NCBI GenBank assembly: GCA_964399625.1
Contig: CAYNSB010000043.1
Span: 1 to 28,150, forward strand
Reading direction: 5' to 3'
DNA: 28,150 nucleotides
Source of the DNA: CAYNSB01 sp964399625
GTDB lineage: Bacteria > Planctomycetota > Phycisphaerae > Phycisphaerales > UBA1924
The notes under the pieces are model-generated. The model searched no databases and was not told the origin of the DNA. It worked only from the letters and a program-made list of their open reading frames with translations. Position numbers and translations under genes: made by a program. Position 1 is the stretch's first letter, and every line of letters starts with the position of its first letter. This document shows positions 1 through 10,587 of this stretch, piece after piece.

Positions 1-2247
<2,247 letters not shown>

Positions 2248-2273
2248 CCCCGGCTCACGCGCGCCTGCCTTGC

Positions 2274-2279
2274 GATAAT
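2274..2279 (+). promoter_or_regulatory. Candidate -10 element of proB, extended type, giving a leaderless mRNA
   Basis: The bases TGCGATAAT (2271-2279) match the extended -10 form TGnTATAAT with one mismatch. The hexamer ends only 7 bases before the proB ATG, so transcription would start at or next to the start codon. No Shine-Dalgarno sequence lies in front of the ATG and no good -35 is visible. This fits a leaderless transcript, but it is a sequence match only. Confidence 0.45.
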
Positions 2280-2286
2280 CGAGCCG

Positions 2287-3399
2287 ATGCCCCGATCGCT
2301 TTCCTCCATCCGCCGCGTGGTCCTCAAGATCGGTTCCGCCGTGCTCGCGCCGCTCGGCACGCCAGACCCGCGCGCCTTTGAGCGCCTTGCGGAAGCGATC
2401 GCCCACGCACGACGGGATCTCGGGGTCGAAGTCGTCCTCGTCTCCTCGGGCGCCGTGGCGAGTGGCTTCCGAGCGCTCGGACTCGACAAGCCGCCCAAGG
2501 ACATCTCGGCCAAGCAGGCGGCGGCGGCGGTCGGGCAGCACAAGCTGATGTCCATGTGGGCGGGCGCGCTCGCGCCGCGCGGGCTGGAGGCCGCGCAGCT
2601 CCTGTACACCAGCGACGACCTGGACGCGCGGGATCGCTTCCTCAACACGCGTCGGACCCTGCTCGAGCTGCTCGAGCGCGGCATCGTGCCGATCGTCAAC
2701 GAGAATGACACGGTCTCCTTCGACGAGATCAAGCTGGGAGACAACGACCGGCTCTCGGCCCTCACGGCGGGGCTGATCGACGCGGACCTGCTGCTGATCC
2801 TGTCGAGCGTCGAGGGGCTCTACGAGCGGGGGAGCAAGGATCGGGTCGTGCCCGTCGTGCGCGACGCGGCAGAAGCGCTGGCCCATGTGCAGATGGGAAC
2901 CTCCTCGGTAGGCACAGGAGGGATGGGCACGAAGATCGCCGCGGCGAGCACGTGCGCGGGCTGGGGCATTCCGACCATCATCACGAGCGGTGGGACTCCG
3001 GACATTCTTCGCCGGGTCGTCGCGGGCGAGGAGCTCGGAACGCTCTTCGCGGCCGACGCGTCCAGAGCACGCTCTCGGCGCGCCCGGGATCGATGGCTCC
3101 AGGCGTCGGCGCGGCCCAAGGGAACCATCGTCGTGGACGACGGGGCCGCGCGGGCGCTCTCCAAGGGCACGGCGTCGCTGCTCCCCACGGGCGTCGTGGG
3201 AGTGCGGGGCGAGTTCACTCGTGGTCAGGCGGTGCAGATCGCGCCGCGCAAGGGCGAGCCGTTCGCACGCGGCATCTGCGCGTACTCATCGAGCGAGATC
3301 GATCTGATCAAGGGCAAGAAAGCGATCCAGATCGCGGGCGTGCTGGGATACACGATCTGCGACGAGGTCGTGCACCGGAATGATCTGGTACTCCTGTGA
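2287..3399 (+). CDS. proB: Glutamate 5-kinase with C-terminal PUA domain
   Basis: Phosphorylates L-glutamate to glutamyl 5-phosphate, the first and feedback-controlled step of proline synthesis, in the cytoplasm. The 370 residues match the usual length of the two-domain bacterial enzyme. The amino acid kinase domain shows VVLKIGSAVL (11-20), the SSGAVASG glutamate-binding loop (53-60), VNENDTV (137-143), KLGDNDRLSA (149-158) and the GTGGMGTK nucleotide loop. The last 90 or so residues, from RPKGTIVVDDGA onward, form the PUA domain. No proA lies in the window. The ATG at 2287 is the first possible start, 39 bases after the kinase stop; there is no Shine-Dalgarno sequence but an extended -10 sits just upstream. 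It converges on ugd with 30 bases between the two stops. Confidence 0.96.
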   Translation: MPRSLSSIRRVVLKIGSAVLAPLGTPDPRAFERLAEAIAHARRDLGVEVVLVSSGAVASGFRALGLDKPPKDISAKQAAAAVGQHKLMSMWAGALAPRGLEAAQLLYTSDDLDARDRFLNTRRTLLELLERGIVPIVNENDTVSFDEIKLGDNDRLSALTAGLIDADLLLILSSVEGLYERGSKDRVVPVVRDAAEALAHVQMGTSSVGTGGMGTKIAAASTCAGWGIPTIITSGGTPDILRRVVAGEELGTLFAADASRARSRRARDRWLQASARPKGTIVVDDGAARALSKGTASLLPTGVVGVRGEFTRGQAVQIAPRKGEPFARGICAYSSSEIDLIKGKKAIQIAGVLGYTICDEVVHRNDLVLL

Positions 3400-3429
3400 T
3401 CGCGAAGTCGGAGCGGAGCGATCGGGCGA

Positions 3430-4776
3430 TCAGCCCGGCTTCACAACCGCCCGGCCCACGGAGTAGTACCAGAAGCCCTTCTCGCCGATCGTGCTGCGCC
3501 GGTAGAGGTTGCGCCCGTCGAAGATCGCCTTCTGCTTCATGAGCTGCGCGAGCCGCGCGAAGTCGGGGCTCTTGAACTCGTCCCAGTCGGTGGAGATCAC
3601 CAGCGCGTCGGCGCCCTTGGTCGCCTCGTACATGTCCTCGAGGATGACCGGGCCCGCGCCCAGCTCACGCCGGGCATTCTCGTTGGCGACGGGATCGAAC
3701 CCGCGCACGATCGCGCCATAGCCCAGCGCCTTGCGCATGAGGGTGAGGGCGGGCGCCTCGCGGATGTCGTCGGTCTTGGGTTTGAACGCGATGCCCCAGA
3801 AGGCGAGGGTCTTGCCCGACAGCCCACCCTGAGATTTGAAGTGCTGCTGGATCTTGTCAAAGAAGCGGTCACGCTGACGCTGGTTGGCGTCGTGCACGGC
3901 CTTGGAAACGGGCACAGGCACGCCCTTGGTCTCGCCCATCATGATGCACGCGAGCGTGTCCTTGGGGAAGCACGATCCGCCGTACCCAAGCCCCGGATAC
4001 AGGAACGCGTTGCCGATCCGCTTGTCCGAGCACATGCCCTCGCGCACGCGCCCGACGTCGGCGCCGTAGGCCTCGCACAGGTTCGCCATCTCGTTGATGA
4101 ATGAGATCTTGGTCGCGAGGAAGTTGTTGCTCGCGTACTTGACCATCTCCGCGGAAACTACGTCCATGAGAAAGATCGGGTGCCCGTTGCGAACGAATGG
4201 GTCGTAGAGCTCCTTGAAGGCGTTGCCCGTGGCGTCATCCTCCACGCCCACGACCACGCGATCGGGCTTCATGAAGTCCTCGATCGCGGCGCCCTCCTTG
4301 AGGAACTCGGGGTTGTCCGCGACCTTGAACGGGATGTCCGCCCCCGCGCGCGCCCGGATGCGATCGCGCACCATCAGCGTCGTGCCCACTGGCACCGTGC
4401 TCTTCATGACGATGACCTTGGGCTGCTGGCGCGGCCCGAGGCTCTTGAGCGTGTCCGCGATGTCGTCCGCGGCGCCCAGCACGTACTTCAGGTCCGTGTG
4501 CCCGCGCTCGTCCGAGGGCGTGCCCACGCAGATGAAGATCATGTCCGCGTCGCGATACGCCTTGCTCTTGTCGGTGGTGAAGTCCAGGCGCTTGGCGGCC
4601 ACGTTGTGCGCCATCATCTCCGTCAGCCCCGGCTCGTAGATCGGGCACACGCCCTTCATCAGCTTGTCGATCTTGCCCGCATCAACGTCGAGGCACGTGA
4701 CGTGGTTGCCGGTGTTCGAGAAGCACACGCCGGTGACAAGCCCGACGTATCCGGTGCCGACCATGGTGAGACGCAT
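3430..4776 (-). CDS. ugd: UDP-glucose 6-dehydrogenase
   Basis: Oxidises UDP-glucose to UDP-glucuronate with two NAD+, giving a precursor for surface polysaccharides. At 448 residues it is of family length. The N-terminal Rossmann fold shows GTGYVG (7-12), followed by FICVGTP (81-87) and the KSTVPVGTT loop (125-133). The central domain has the NPEFLKEGAA substrate loop (155-164), Lys213 in MVKYASN, and the catalytic Cys269 in YGGSCFPKD. The C-terminal nucleotide-sugar domain contains GIAFKPKTDDIREAP. GDP-mannose dehydrogenase is related, but the spacing and the C-terminal motifs fit the UDP-glucose enzyme better. The ATG at 4776 has GGAG 8 bases upstream. It stands alone between convergent proB and a divergent methyltransferase, and it could feed the glycosyltransferase array some 10 kb away. 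Confidence 0.95.
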   Translation of the reverse strand: MRLTMVGTGYVGLVTGVCFSNTGNHVTCLDVDAGKIDKLMKGVCPIYEPGLTEMMAHNVAAKRLDFTTDKSKAYRDADMIFICVGTPSDERGHTDLKYVLGAADDIADTLKSLGPRQQPKVIVMKSTVPVGTTLMVRDRIRARAGADIPFKVADNPEFLKEGAAIEDFMKPDRVVVGVEDDATGNAFKELYDPFVRNGHPIFLMDVVSAEMVKYASNNFLATKISFINEMANLCEAYGADVGRVREGMCSDKRIGNAFLYPGLGYGGSCFPKDTLACIMMGETKGVPVPVSKAVHDANQRQRDRFFDKIQQHFKSQGGLSGKTLAFWGIAFKPKTDDIREAPALTLMRKALGYGAIVRGFDPVANENARRELGAGPVILEDMYEATKGADALVISTDWDEFKSPDFARLAQLMKQKAIFDGRNLYRRSTIGEKGFWYYSVGRAVVKPG

Positions 4777-4904
4777 CGCGATCGCTCCGTGCCTGGGTGC
4801 CCGCGGGAAGGGGCGTCAGGGCTGGGTTCGGTCCTTTTTGGGTCGCAACTCTAGGTAAGGGTTGTATCGGTCAGGGAACACAGTTACTGAGGCAGCGTGG
4901 CCCT

Positions 4905-4923
4905 GGTTCGGGTTATGCGAACC
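4905..4923. promoter_or_regulatory. Inverted repeat between ugd and the methyltransferase gene
   Basis: GGTTCG and CGAACC form perfect 6-base arms around a 7-base spacer. The repeat sits in the divergent intergenic region (4777-4946), about 10 bases upstream of a -10-like TAGACT of the methyltransferase gene, where an operator could act on either gene. No protein is known to bind it; it may be chance. Confidence 0.25.
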
Positions 4924-4931
4924 CCGATCGC

Positions 4932-4937
4932 TAGACT
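4932..4937 (+). promoter_or_regulatory. Candidate -10 element close to the methyltransferase start
   Basis: TAGACT (4932-4937) ends 9 bases before the ATG at 4947. The bases between are C-rich, with no Shine-Dalgarno sequence. The spacing would place the transcript start within a few bases of the start codon, so the mRNA would be leaderless or nearly so. Confidence 0.35.
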
Positions 4938-4946
4938 CCCCGCCCC

Positions 4947-5780
4947 ATGCCCACGCGACGAGCCAGGATGGCCCTCACCGCCGACCGTCACACGCTGTAC
5001 GAACGTGCGGTCCAGGCGGTGGACGCCGAGATCGACTTCATCGACGATGCGTTCCGGAAGCTCCGCGGGCGGCGCGCCCGCCGACTCCGCGAGGATTTCT
5101 GCGGCACTGCAAACACCAGCTGCGAGTGGGTCAGGCGCCGTCCCACCAACACGGCCATCGGCCTCGACCTGGACCAGGCGACGCTGGACTGGGGCGCTCA
5201 ACATCACGTGCGCAGACTCCGACGGGCGCAGCGTTCGCGCGTGACCCTGCTCAATCGGAACGTGCTGCGTCCCGGCGCGGGCACGGCGAGCATGGACTGC
5301 GTGCTCGCCATGAACTTCTCGTGGTGGGTGTTCCAGGAACGTGCCACGCTCAAGAAGTACTTCTCGTCCGTTCGGCGCTCGCTCGTCCGCGACGGCGTGT
5401 TTTTCCTCGATATCTACGGCGGATGGGAGACGTACAAGGAGCAGACTGAGCATCGACCGATCTTCGGAGGGCACCGGTCCTCGCGCGGCTTCACGTACGT
5501 CTGGCAGCAGGAAGCATTTGACCCTGTGACCAACCGGACGCGCTGCCACATCTCGTTCCGACTGCGCGACGGCAGCCGGGTGAAGCGCGCGTTCAGCTAC
5601 GACTGGCGCGTCTGGAGCATCCCCGAGACGCGCGACGTGCTGCTCGACGCGGGCTTCAAACGCGTCACGGTGTACTGGGAAGGCGACGACGGCAAGGGCA
5701 GCGGGAATGGCGACTTCCAGCCCGCCACGACGGGCGAGTGCTGCCCGTCGTTCATCGCGTACATCGCCGCCGAGAAGTAG
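4947..5780 (+). CDS. Class I SAM-dependent methyltransferase, target unknown
   Basis: A 277-residue cytoplasmic protein with a class I methyltransferase Rossmann core. Motif I is the variant EDFCGTA (49-55), followed by the acidic ribose-binding end of strand 2 in IGLDLD (71-76). A hydrophobic strand with AMNFSWWVF lies near residue 120, and further downstream are LVRDGVFFLDIYGG, typical of the motif IV-VI region, and a beta-rich C-terminal half. The DFCGTA variant occurs in a widespread uncharacterised methyltransferase group of planctomycetes and relatives; I cannot assign a substrate. The start could also be the ATG 21 bases further in (residue 8); 4947 fits the -10-like element upstream better. 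It is divergent from ugd and followed by 189 bases before the permease gene. Confidence 0.8.
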   Translation: MPTRRARMALTADRHTLYERAVQAVDAEIDFIDDAFRKLRGRRARRLREDFCGTANTSCEWVRRRPTNTAIGLDLDQATLDWGAQHHVRRLRRAQRSRVTLLNRNVLRPGAGTASMDCVLAMNFSWWVFQERATLKKYFSSVRRSLVRDGVFFLDIYGGWETYKEQTEHRPIFGGHRSSRGFTYVWQQEAFDPVTNRTRCHISFRLRDGSRVKRAFSYDWRVWSIPETRDVLLDAGFKRVTVYWEGDDGKGSGNGDFQPATTGECCPSFIAYIAAEK

Positions 5781-5873
5781 CATCGAGAGGGACTCGTTAG
5801 GAAATGAGCAGGGTAGTCCCGCGCCGACTTCCTACCAAATACCGACCAAACGGATATTTCGGGGTGCTGTTCG

Positions 5874-5879
5874 TACACT
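5874..5879 (+). promoter_or_regulatory. Weak candidate -10 for the permease gene
   Basis: The intergenic stretch 5781-5969 holds a short AT-richer patch (about 5832-5860) followed by TACACT (5874-5879). If used, it would give a leader of roughly 80 bases before the ATG at 5970. No convincing -35 is seen at the usual distance. Nothing else is evident in this gap. Confidence 0.2.
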
Positions 5880-5969
5880 GCCTCCCGCGTCGGCGTGGGC
5901 CGAGCTGGTGAAGCGGAGCGCGTGCGGGCCTGTTCCCGTGCATGAGCCGCGGATCGGAATGCAGCGGCC

Positions 5970-7928
5970 ATGCTTGTCGCGGAAAGCCGACCTCGCAATC
6001 TGAAGTGGTACCACGCGGGGCCCCTGCTGTTCGGGGACTGGGGCACGAGCCGCCTCTATGTGCTCGGGCTCGCGTTCTACTACACCGCGCACGCGTCGCC
6101 GTACTACCTCGCGGCGATGTCCCTCATCATGGCGGCGGTCGCCTGGGCATACACGATCGTGTGCCGGTGCTTCCCCGACGGCGGCGGCGTGTACGCCGCG
6201 GCTCGACGCATCAGCCCCACGCTCGCCGTGATCGGGGCCACGCTGCTGTTGTGCGACTACATCGTCACAGCGACGCTCTCGGCCGTCGAGGGGTTCCACT
6301 ACTTCGGAACGCCCGGCTCCTGGGTGGTCCCCGCGTGCATCGTCACGATCGTGGCGATCGGCGTGATCAACTGGTTCGGGGCGCAGAGCGCTGGGCGCTT
6401 CGCACTCATCGTCGCGATCGCGGCGATCGTCGCGTCCGCGTGCATCGGCGCGCTCTGCCTGCCGTTCCTCTCCCACGGCGCGGAGACCGCGAGCGCGCAC
6501 ACGCCCGGCGTCACCAGCCTCTGGCACCGATGGGAGAGCCTCGTGCGCATCGTGCTGGCTCTCTCGGGCGTCGAGGCAGTCGCCAACATGACGGGGCTGA
6601 TGAAGCAGCCCGTCGCACGCACGAGCAAGCGGACGATCTGGCCCGTGCTCATCGAGGTGGTCCTGCTGAACACCGTGTTCGGGCTCGCCCTGAACGCGAT
6701 GCCGGGGCTGCACGACCAGAGCCTCCCGGACTACGTGAAGTACGAATTGGGCCAGAATCAGCTCGGGCCCAACGGCACGCCGGCGATCGTCGACCCAGAG
6801 GACGTGCCCGCGGAGGTGAAGCAGTACCGGGACACCGCGGTCAAGGTCCTCGCGACACAGACCGCGACGAGCGCTCTTGGTTCCGAGGGGGGCAAGATCT
6901 TCGGCATCGCGGCCGGCGTCGTGTTCGGGCTGCTGCTGCTCTCGGCCACCAACACCGCGGTCATGGCGATGGTGTCCGTGACCTACTCGCTCGGGCAGGA
7001 CAAGGAACTGCCCGCGCGATTCACAAGGCTCAATTACTCGGGCGTGCCATGGCTCGGGCTGATCGTCGCGTGCGTGCTCCCGATCGCGCTTCTACCGATC
7101 TCGTCCGACGCCAAGGTGCTCAGCGAGCTGTACGCGATCGGCGTGGTGGGCGCCATCGCGATCAATTTTGTGTGCTGCGCGTACAACAAGGACCTCCCGA
7201 TCAAGCCGTGGGAGCGTGCGGGGCTGTGGACGCTGGGCGGGCTGATGGCCGCGATCGAGCTGACGATCGTCGTCGCCAAGCCCAACGCGACACTCTTCGC
7301 GGGGATCATGATCGTGACGGTGCTCGTGTCCCGCTGGCTTCTGCACCGGGGCAAGCCCGTCGAGTCGCGCCTGGCCGCGCCCGAGGCGGGATGGCTCGCG
7401 GAGATTCGCTCGGCGCCCGTGGTGCTCGATCCCAACCGCCCGCGCATCATGCTCGCCGCGCGTGGGCGCTACCACGCCGAGTACGCGGTGGACCTCGCGC
7501 GCCAGCGGGACGCGGTGCTCTTCGCGATCTTCGTGCGCACGCTGCGCCTGATCGACGTGCAGCCCGGGCAGGTGCCGCGGATCGAGAGCGACGCCGACGC
7601 GCAGGAGTCGCTGGGCACGGTCGCGGTTCTCGCCAAGCAGGCGGGCGTGCCCTTCGTGCCAGTGTACGTGACGTCGACGGACATTCCCGAGGAGATCCTC
7701 GACTACACCGTGACGTACGGGTGCGATCGGCTGATCATGGGGCGTTCGCGCCGATCGCTGTTCTCGCGTCGCGTCGCGGGCGACGTGGTCCAGCGAGTCG
7801 CCGAGCATCTGCCCGAGAACGTCACGCTGATCCTGCGCTCGGGCGATCGCCCATACGAGCCCGGCAGCGCGAACGACGAGGGCACAACCCAGGTGATGAA
7901 GCCAAGCCCCGATTCGAAGAACGCGTAG
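5970..7928 (+). CDS. APC-superfamily amino acid permease fused to a universal stress protein domain
   Basis: A 652-residue inner-membrane transporter. The first 460 residues hold about a dozen hydrophobic helices. Marks of the APC superfamily are the short GDWGTSRLYVLG first helix and PDGGGVYAAARR (69-80), the usual P-G-G-x-Y stretch after helix 2. A 50-residue polar loop (about 248-298) splits two helices and is longer than usual. After the last helix comes a soluble domain (491-640) beginning RPRIMLAARG and ending with GRSRRSLFSRRVAGDVVQ and VTLILRSG, the layout of the nucleotide-binding loop of universal stress proteins. It probably imports amino acids or related amines, with the C-terminal domain sensing nucleotide or stress in the cytoplasm; the substrate is unknown. 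The ATG at 5970 is the first in-frame start and has no clear Shine-Dalgarno sequence. Confidence 0.88.
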   Translation: MLVAESRPRNLKWYHAGPLLFGDWGTSRLYVLGLAFYYTAHASPYYLAAMSLIMAAVAWAYTIVCRCFPDGGGVYAAARRISPTLAVIGATLLLCDYIVTATLSAVEGFHYFGTPGSWVVPACIVTIVAIGVINWFGAQSAGRFALIVAIAAIVASACIGALCLPFLSHGAETASAHTPGVTSLWHRWESLVRIVLALSGVEAVANMTGLMKQPVARTSKRTIWPVLIEVVLLNTVFGLALNAMPGLHDQSLPDYVKYELGQNQLGPNGTPAIVDPEDVPAEVKQYRDTAVKVLATQTATSALGSEGGKIFGIAAGVVFGLLLLSATNTAVMAMVSVTYSLGQDKELPARFTRLNYSGVPWLGLIVACVLPIALLPISSDAKVLSELYAIGVVGAIAINFVCCAYNKDLPIKPWERAGLWTLGGLMAAIELTIVVAKPNATLFAGIMIVTVLVSRWLLHRGKPVESRLAAPEAGWLAEIRSAPVVLDPNRPRIMLAARGRYHAEYAVDLARQRDAVLFAIFVRTLRLIDVQPGQVPRIESDADAQESLGTVAVLAKQAGVPFVPVYVTSTDIPEEILDYTVTYGCDRLIMGRSRRSLFSRRVAGDVVQRVAEHLPENVTLILRSGDRPYEPGSANDEGTTQVMKPSPDSKNA

Positions 7929-7955
7929 CGATTCCTCGACACCTCGCCTGCCGTC

Positions 7956-7961
7956 TACGCT
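7956..7961 (+). promoter_or_regulatory. Candidate -10 element next to the helicase start
   Basis: TACGCT (7956-7961) ends 7 bases before the helicase ATG at 7969, inside the 40-base gap after the permease. No Shine-Dalgarno sequence is present. The geometry would give a leaderless transcript independent of the permease gene. Confidence 0.35.
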
Positions 7962-7968
7962 ACCCGCG

Positions 7969-10584
7969 ATGACCGCGAAGGATCGCACCCAGCAACTCCC
8001 CCAAGATCCCTTTGGCATGGAGGCCCTCTCGCCGCCCGATGCCCCGGCGGGCGCGTCGATCACCCACGCGCCGAGCGCCGAGGCGGACCCGCTGCTCGCC
8101 GATCTCACCGAGCCGCAGCGTCAGGCCGTCATGCACACCGAGGGGCCGCTGCTGATCCTCGCCGCAGCAGGATCGGGCAAGACGCGCACGCTGACGCGCC
8201 GGATCGGCTACCTCGTTCGGGCGGGCATCCCGCCGTGGTCCATCCTGGCCCTCACGTTCACGAACAAGGCCGCCGGCGAGATGCGTGAGCGCGTGCAGGC
8301 GCTCCTGGGCGGGCCCGAGAGCCGCGCGGTGCGCGGGCTCACCGTCACGACGTTCCACTCGCTGTGCGCGCGCCTGCTGCGTCGCTACGCGGAGATGGCC
8401 AACCTCCCCGGGCTCAAGCCGGACTATTCGATCTATGACACCAGCGACCAGACGGCGCTGATGAAGAAAGTGCTCGAGGGGCTGGGCCTGCAGAGCACGA
8501 ATTGGCCCCCGCGGAGCGTGCTCGGAGCGATCAGCAACGCAAAGAACGAGCTCCTGGACGCCGAGGCGTACGCGGCGCAGGCCGTGGACTTCTACAGCAA
8601 GACGATTGCCAAGGCATACTCCGCGTACGAGCGAGCGCTCCGCGCCGCCAACGCCGTGGACTTCGATGACCTCCTGCTGCTCACGGCGAAGATGCTCAAG
8701 GAATGCGTGCCGGTCCGCGAGGAATGCCAGCGGCGATGGCAGTACCTGCTCATCGACGAGTACCAGGACACGAATCGGGCGCAGTTCGTGATCGCGGCGA
8801 TGCTCGCGGGAGGGGCCAACGCCTCCGAGCCAAGCCGCAACGGCGTGCAGCCCGGCGCGAGCAGGCCCAACATCTGCGTCGTGGGCGACCCCGACCAGGC
8901 GATCTATGGGTGGCGAGGCGCGGACATCCAGAACATCCTTGATTTTGAGACGCAGTACCCGGGCTGCCGCGTGATCACGCTGGGCGAGAACTTCCGGAGC
9001 ACGGCCTCGATCCTGTCCGTCGCGGACACGCTGATCAAGCACAACACGCAGCGGAAGGACAAGGCGCTCTTCACCCGGCGCGCCGGGGGTGAGCGCATCG
9101 AGTGCGTGCACTGCCGCGACGAGCGCCACGAGGCCGAGCTCGTCGTCGATTGGCTCAGGGCCCGCCACGAGCAGAGCGGAATGGGAACGCAGGCGTCCGC
9201 GGGCGTGCCCTGGCGCGAGATGGCGGTGTTCTACCGCACCAACTCGCTCTCGCGCGTGATGGAAGATGCGCTGCGCGTCGCGGGCGTGCCGTACACGATC
9301 GCGCGCGGCACGGCGTTCTTCGACCGCGAGGAGGTGAAGACGGCGATCGCGTACCTTCGCGTCGTGGCGAACAGTGCGGACGACGTGTCGCTCGCTCGGA
9401 TCCTGAACACTCCCACGCGCGGGATCGGCGACGCGAGCGTGCGCATGATCGAGGTCTACGCCGCGGAACGGCGTCTGCCCATGCTCGGAGCGCTCCGCGC
9501 CGTCGCCCAGGGCTCGCGTCTTGAGGGGCTCTCGGCCCGAGCCGTGAACGCGATCGCGAAGTTCGTGGACATGGTGGACGGTTGGACGGGGCACGGATCG
9601 TTCTGGAGCGGGCAGGACGGCGGCACGCCGCACGACGCCGGCATGTCGCTGCACGCGCTGGTCGAGCGCGTGATCAAGGAGTCCGGGCTCGAGAAGATGT
9701 ACGCGGACCGCGCCCGCGCGAGCAAGAACGAGAGCGACGAGGAACGCCTCGACAACCTCGACGAAGTCATTAACTCAGCCAAGCAGTTCGAGCTGGAGTA
9801 CGACCCGAGCGGCGACCCGGCGATGGACGTCCCGGCGGGCGGCGCTGCCGAACGCGGCGCGACCCCCCCGCTGCTGGCGATGCTGCGCGGGTACCTCGAG
9901 AGCGTGTCGCTCGTGGCGGACGCCGACGCGATCGACCCCGCCCAGGGCGCGGTGACGCTGATGACGCTCCACGCCGCCAAGGGCCTGGAGTTCGAGGCGG
10001 TCGCGATGATCGGGCTCGACGAGGGGCTGCTCCCGCACTCCCGCGCGAGAGAGAGCGAGGCCGCGCTGGAGGAGGAGCGTCGTCTGTGCTTCGTGGGCAT
10101 CACGCGCGCGATGCGCCGCCTGCTCATCACGAGCAGCAAGTACCGGAGCGTGCGCGGGCTCACCGAGCGCCAGATCCCCAGCCGATTCCTCGAGGAGATC
10201 GCCTGCGAAGCGACGCGCGAGCACGTGCTCGTGAGCGACCAGAGCGACACGGGTGTGACGCTCGAACGCGACGGCGACGCGGACTGGACCGGCGAGCACG
10301 ACGCCCACGACAGGGACGTGGCTCTGCGGCGCGGAGTGCCGCCGTCGCTGCTCAATGCCGTGCGCGCAGGAGCGAGCGGGCGGAGTGGGATGGGACCGAC
10401 CGGGGCACGGGACCCGAGCGGGCGATTCCCCGTGGGCTCGATGGTCCGCCACCCGCAGTTCGGCGTGGGCAAGGTGATCAGCGTGCAGGGCGGGGCCAAC
10501 GCGCGGGCGTCGATCCAGTTCCGCGATGTGGGCGTGAAGACGCTGGTGCTGGAGTACGCGAGGCTGGAGAGGGTGGGCGGTTAG
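7969..10584 (+). CDS. uvrD: UvrD/PcrA/Rep-family superfamily 1 DNA helicase
   Basis: An ATP-driven 3'-5' DNA helicase for repair and for clearing stalled forks. All SF1A motifs are visible: the Q motif LTEPQRQAV (47-55), Walker A AAAGSGKTRT (65-74, Lys71), TFTNKAA, the DExx box LIDEYQDTN (261-269), VGDPDQAIYGWRGAD (305-319), the LNTPTRGIGD region, LMTLHAAKGLEFEAV, and EEERRLCFVGITRA near 700. The final 60 residues, with VRHPQFGVGKVISV, form the Tudor-like tail by which PcrA/UvrD bind RNA polymerase. At 871 residues it is over 100 longer than typical: it has a 45-residue disordered N-terminus, a 20-residue insert after the DExx box (280-300) and a spacer rich in Gly, Asp and Ser before the tail. 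Whether to call it uvrD or pcrA cannot be settled here. It ends 3 bases before the stop of the converging ATPase gene. Confidence 0.95.
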   Translation: MTAKDRTQQLPQDPFGMEALSPPDAPAGASITHAPSAEADPLLADLTEPQRQAVMHTEGPLLILAAAGSGKTRTLTRRIGYLVRAGIPPWSILALTFTNKAAGEMRERVQALLGGPESRAVRGLTVTTFHSLCARLLRRYAEMANLPGLKPDYSIYDTSDQTALMKKVLEGLGLQSTNWPPRSVLGAISNAKNELLDAEAYAAQAVDFYSKTIAKAYSAYERALRAANAVDFDDLLLLTAKMLKECVPVREECQRRWQYLLIDEYQDTNRAQFVIAAMLAGGANASEPSRNGVQPGASRPNICVVGDPDQAIYGWRGADIQNILDFETQYPGCRVITLGENFRSTASILSVADTLIKHNTQRKDKALFTRRAGGERIECVHCRDERHEAELVVDWLRARHEQSGMGTQASAGVPWREMAVFYRTNSLSRVMEDALRVAGVPYTIARGTAFFDREEVKTAIAYLRVVANSADDVSLARILNTPTRGIGDASVRMIEVYAAERRLPMLGALRAVAQGSRLEGLSARAVNAIAKFVDMVDGWTGHGSFWSGQDGGTPHDAGMSLHALVERVIKESGLEKMYADRARASKNESDEERLDNLDEVINSAKQFELEYDPSGDPAMDVPAGGAAERGATPPLLAMLRGYLESVSLVADADAIDPAQGAVTLMTLHAAKGLEFEAVAMIGLDEGLLPHSRARESEAALEEERRLCFVGITRAMRRLLITSSKYRSVRGLTERQIPSRFLEEIACEATREHVLVSDQSDTGVTLERDGDADWTGEHDAHDRDVALRRGVPPSLLNAVRAGASGRSGMGPTGARDPSGRFPVGSMVRHPQFGVGKVISVQGGANARASIQFRDVGVKTLVLEYARLERVGG

Positions 10585-10587
10585 GCC

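Noticed and set aside
5942..7972. A 676-residue open frame overlapping the permease
   Set aside because: Its product is almost all Arg, Gly, Ala and His, typical of an off-frame reading in GC-rich DNA. The permease frame has clear helices and family motifs.
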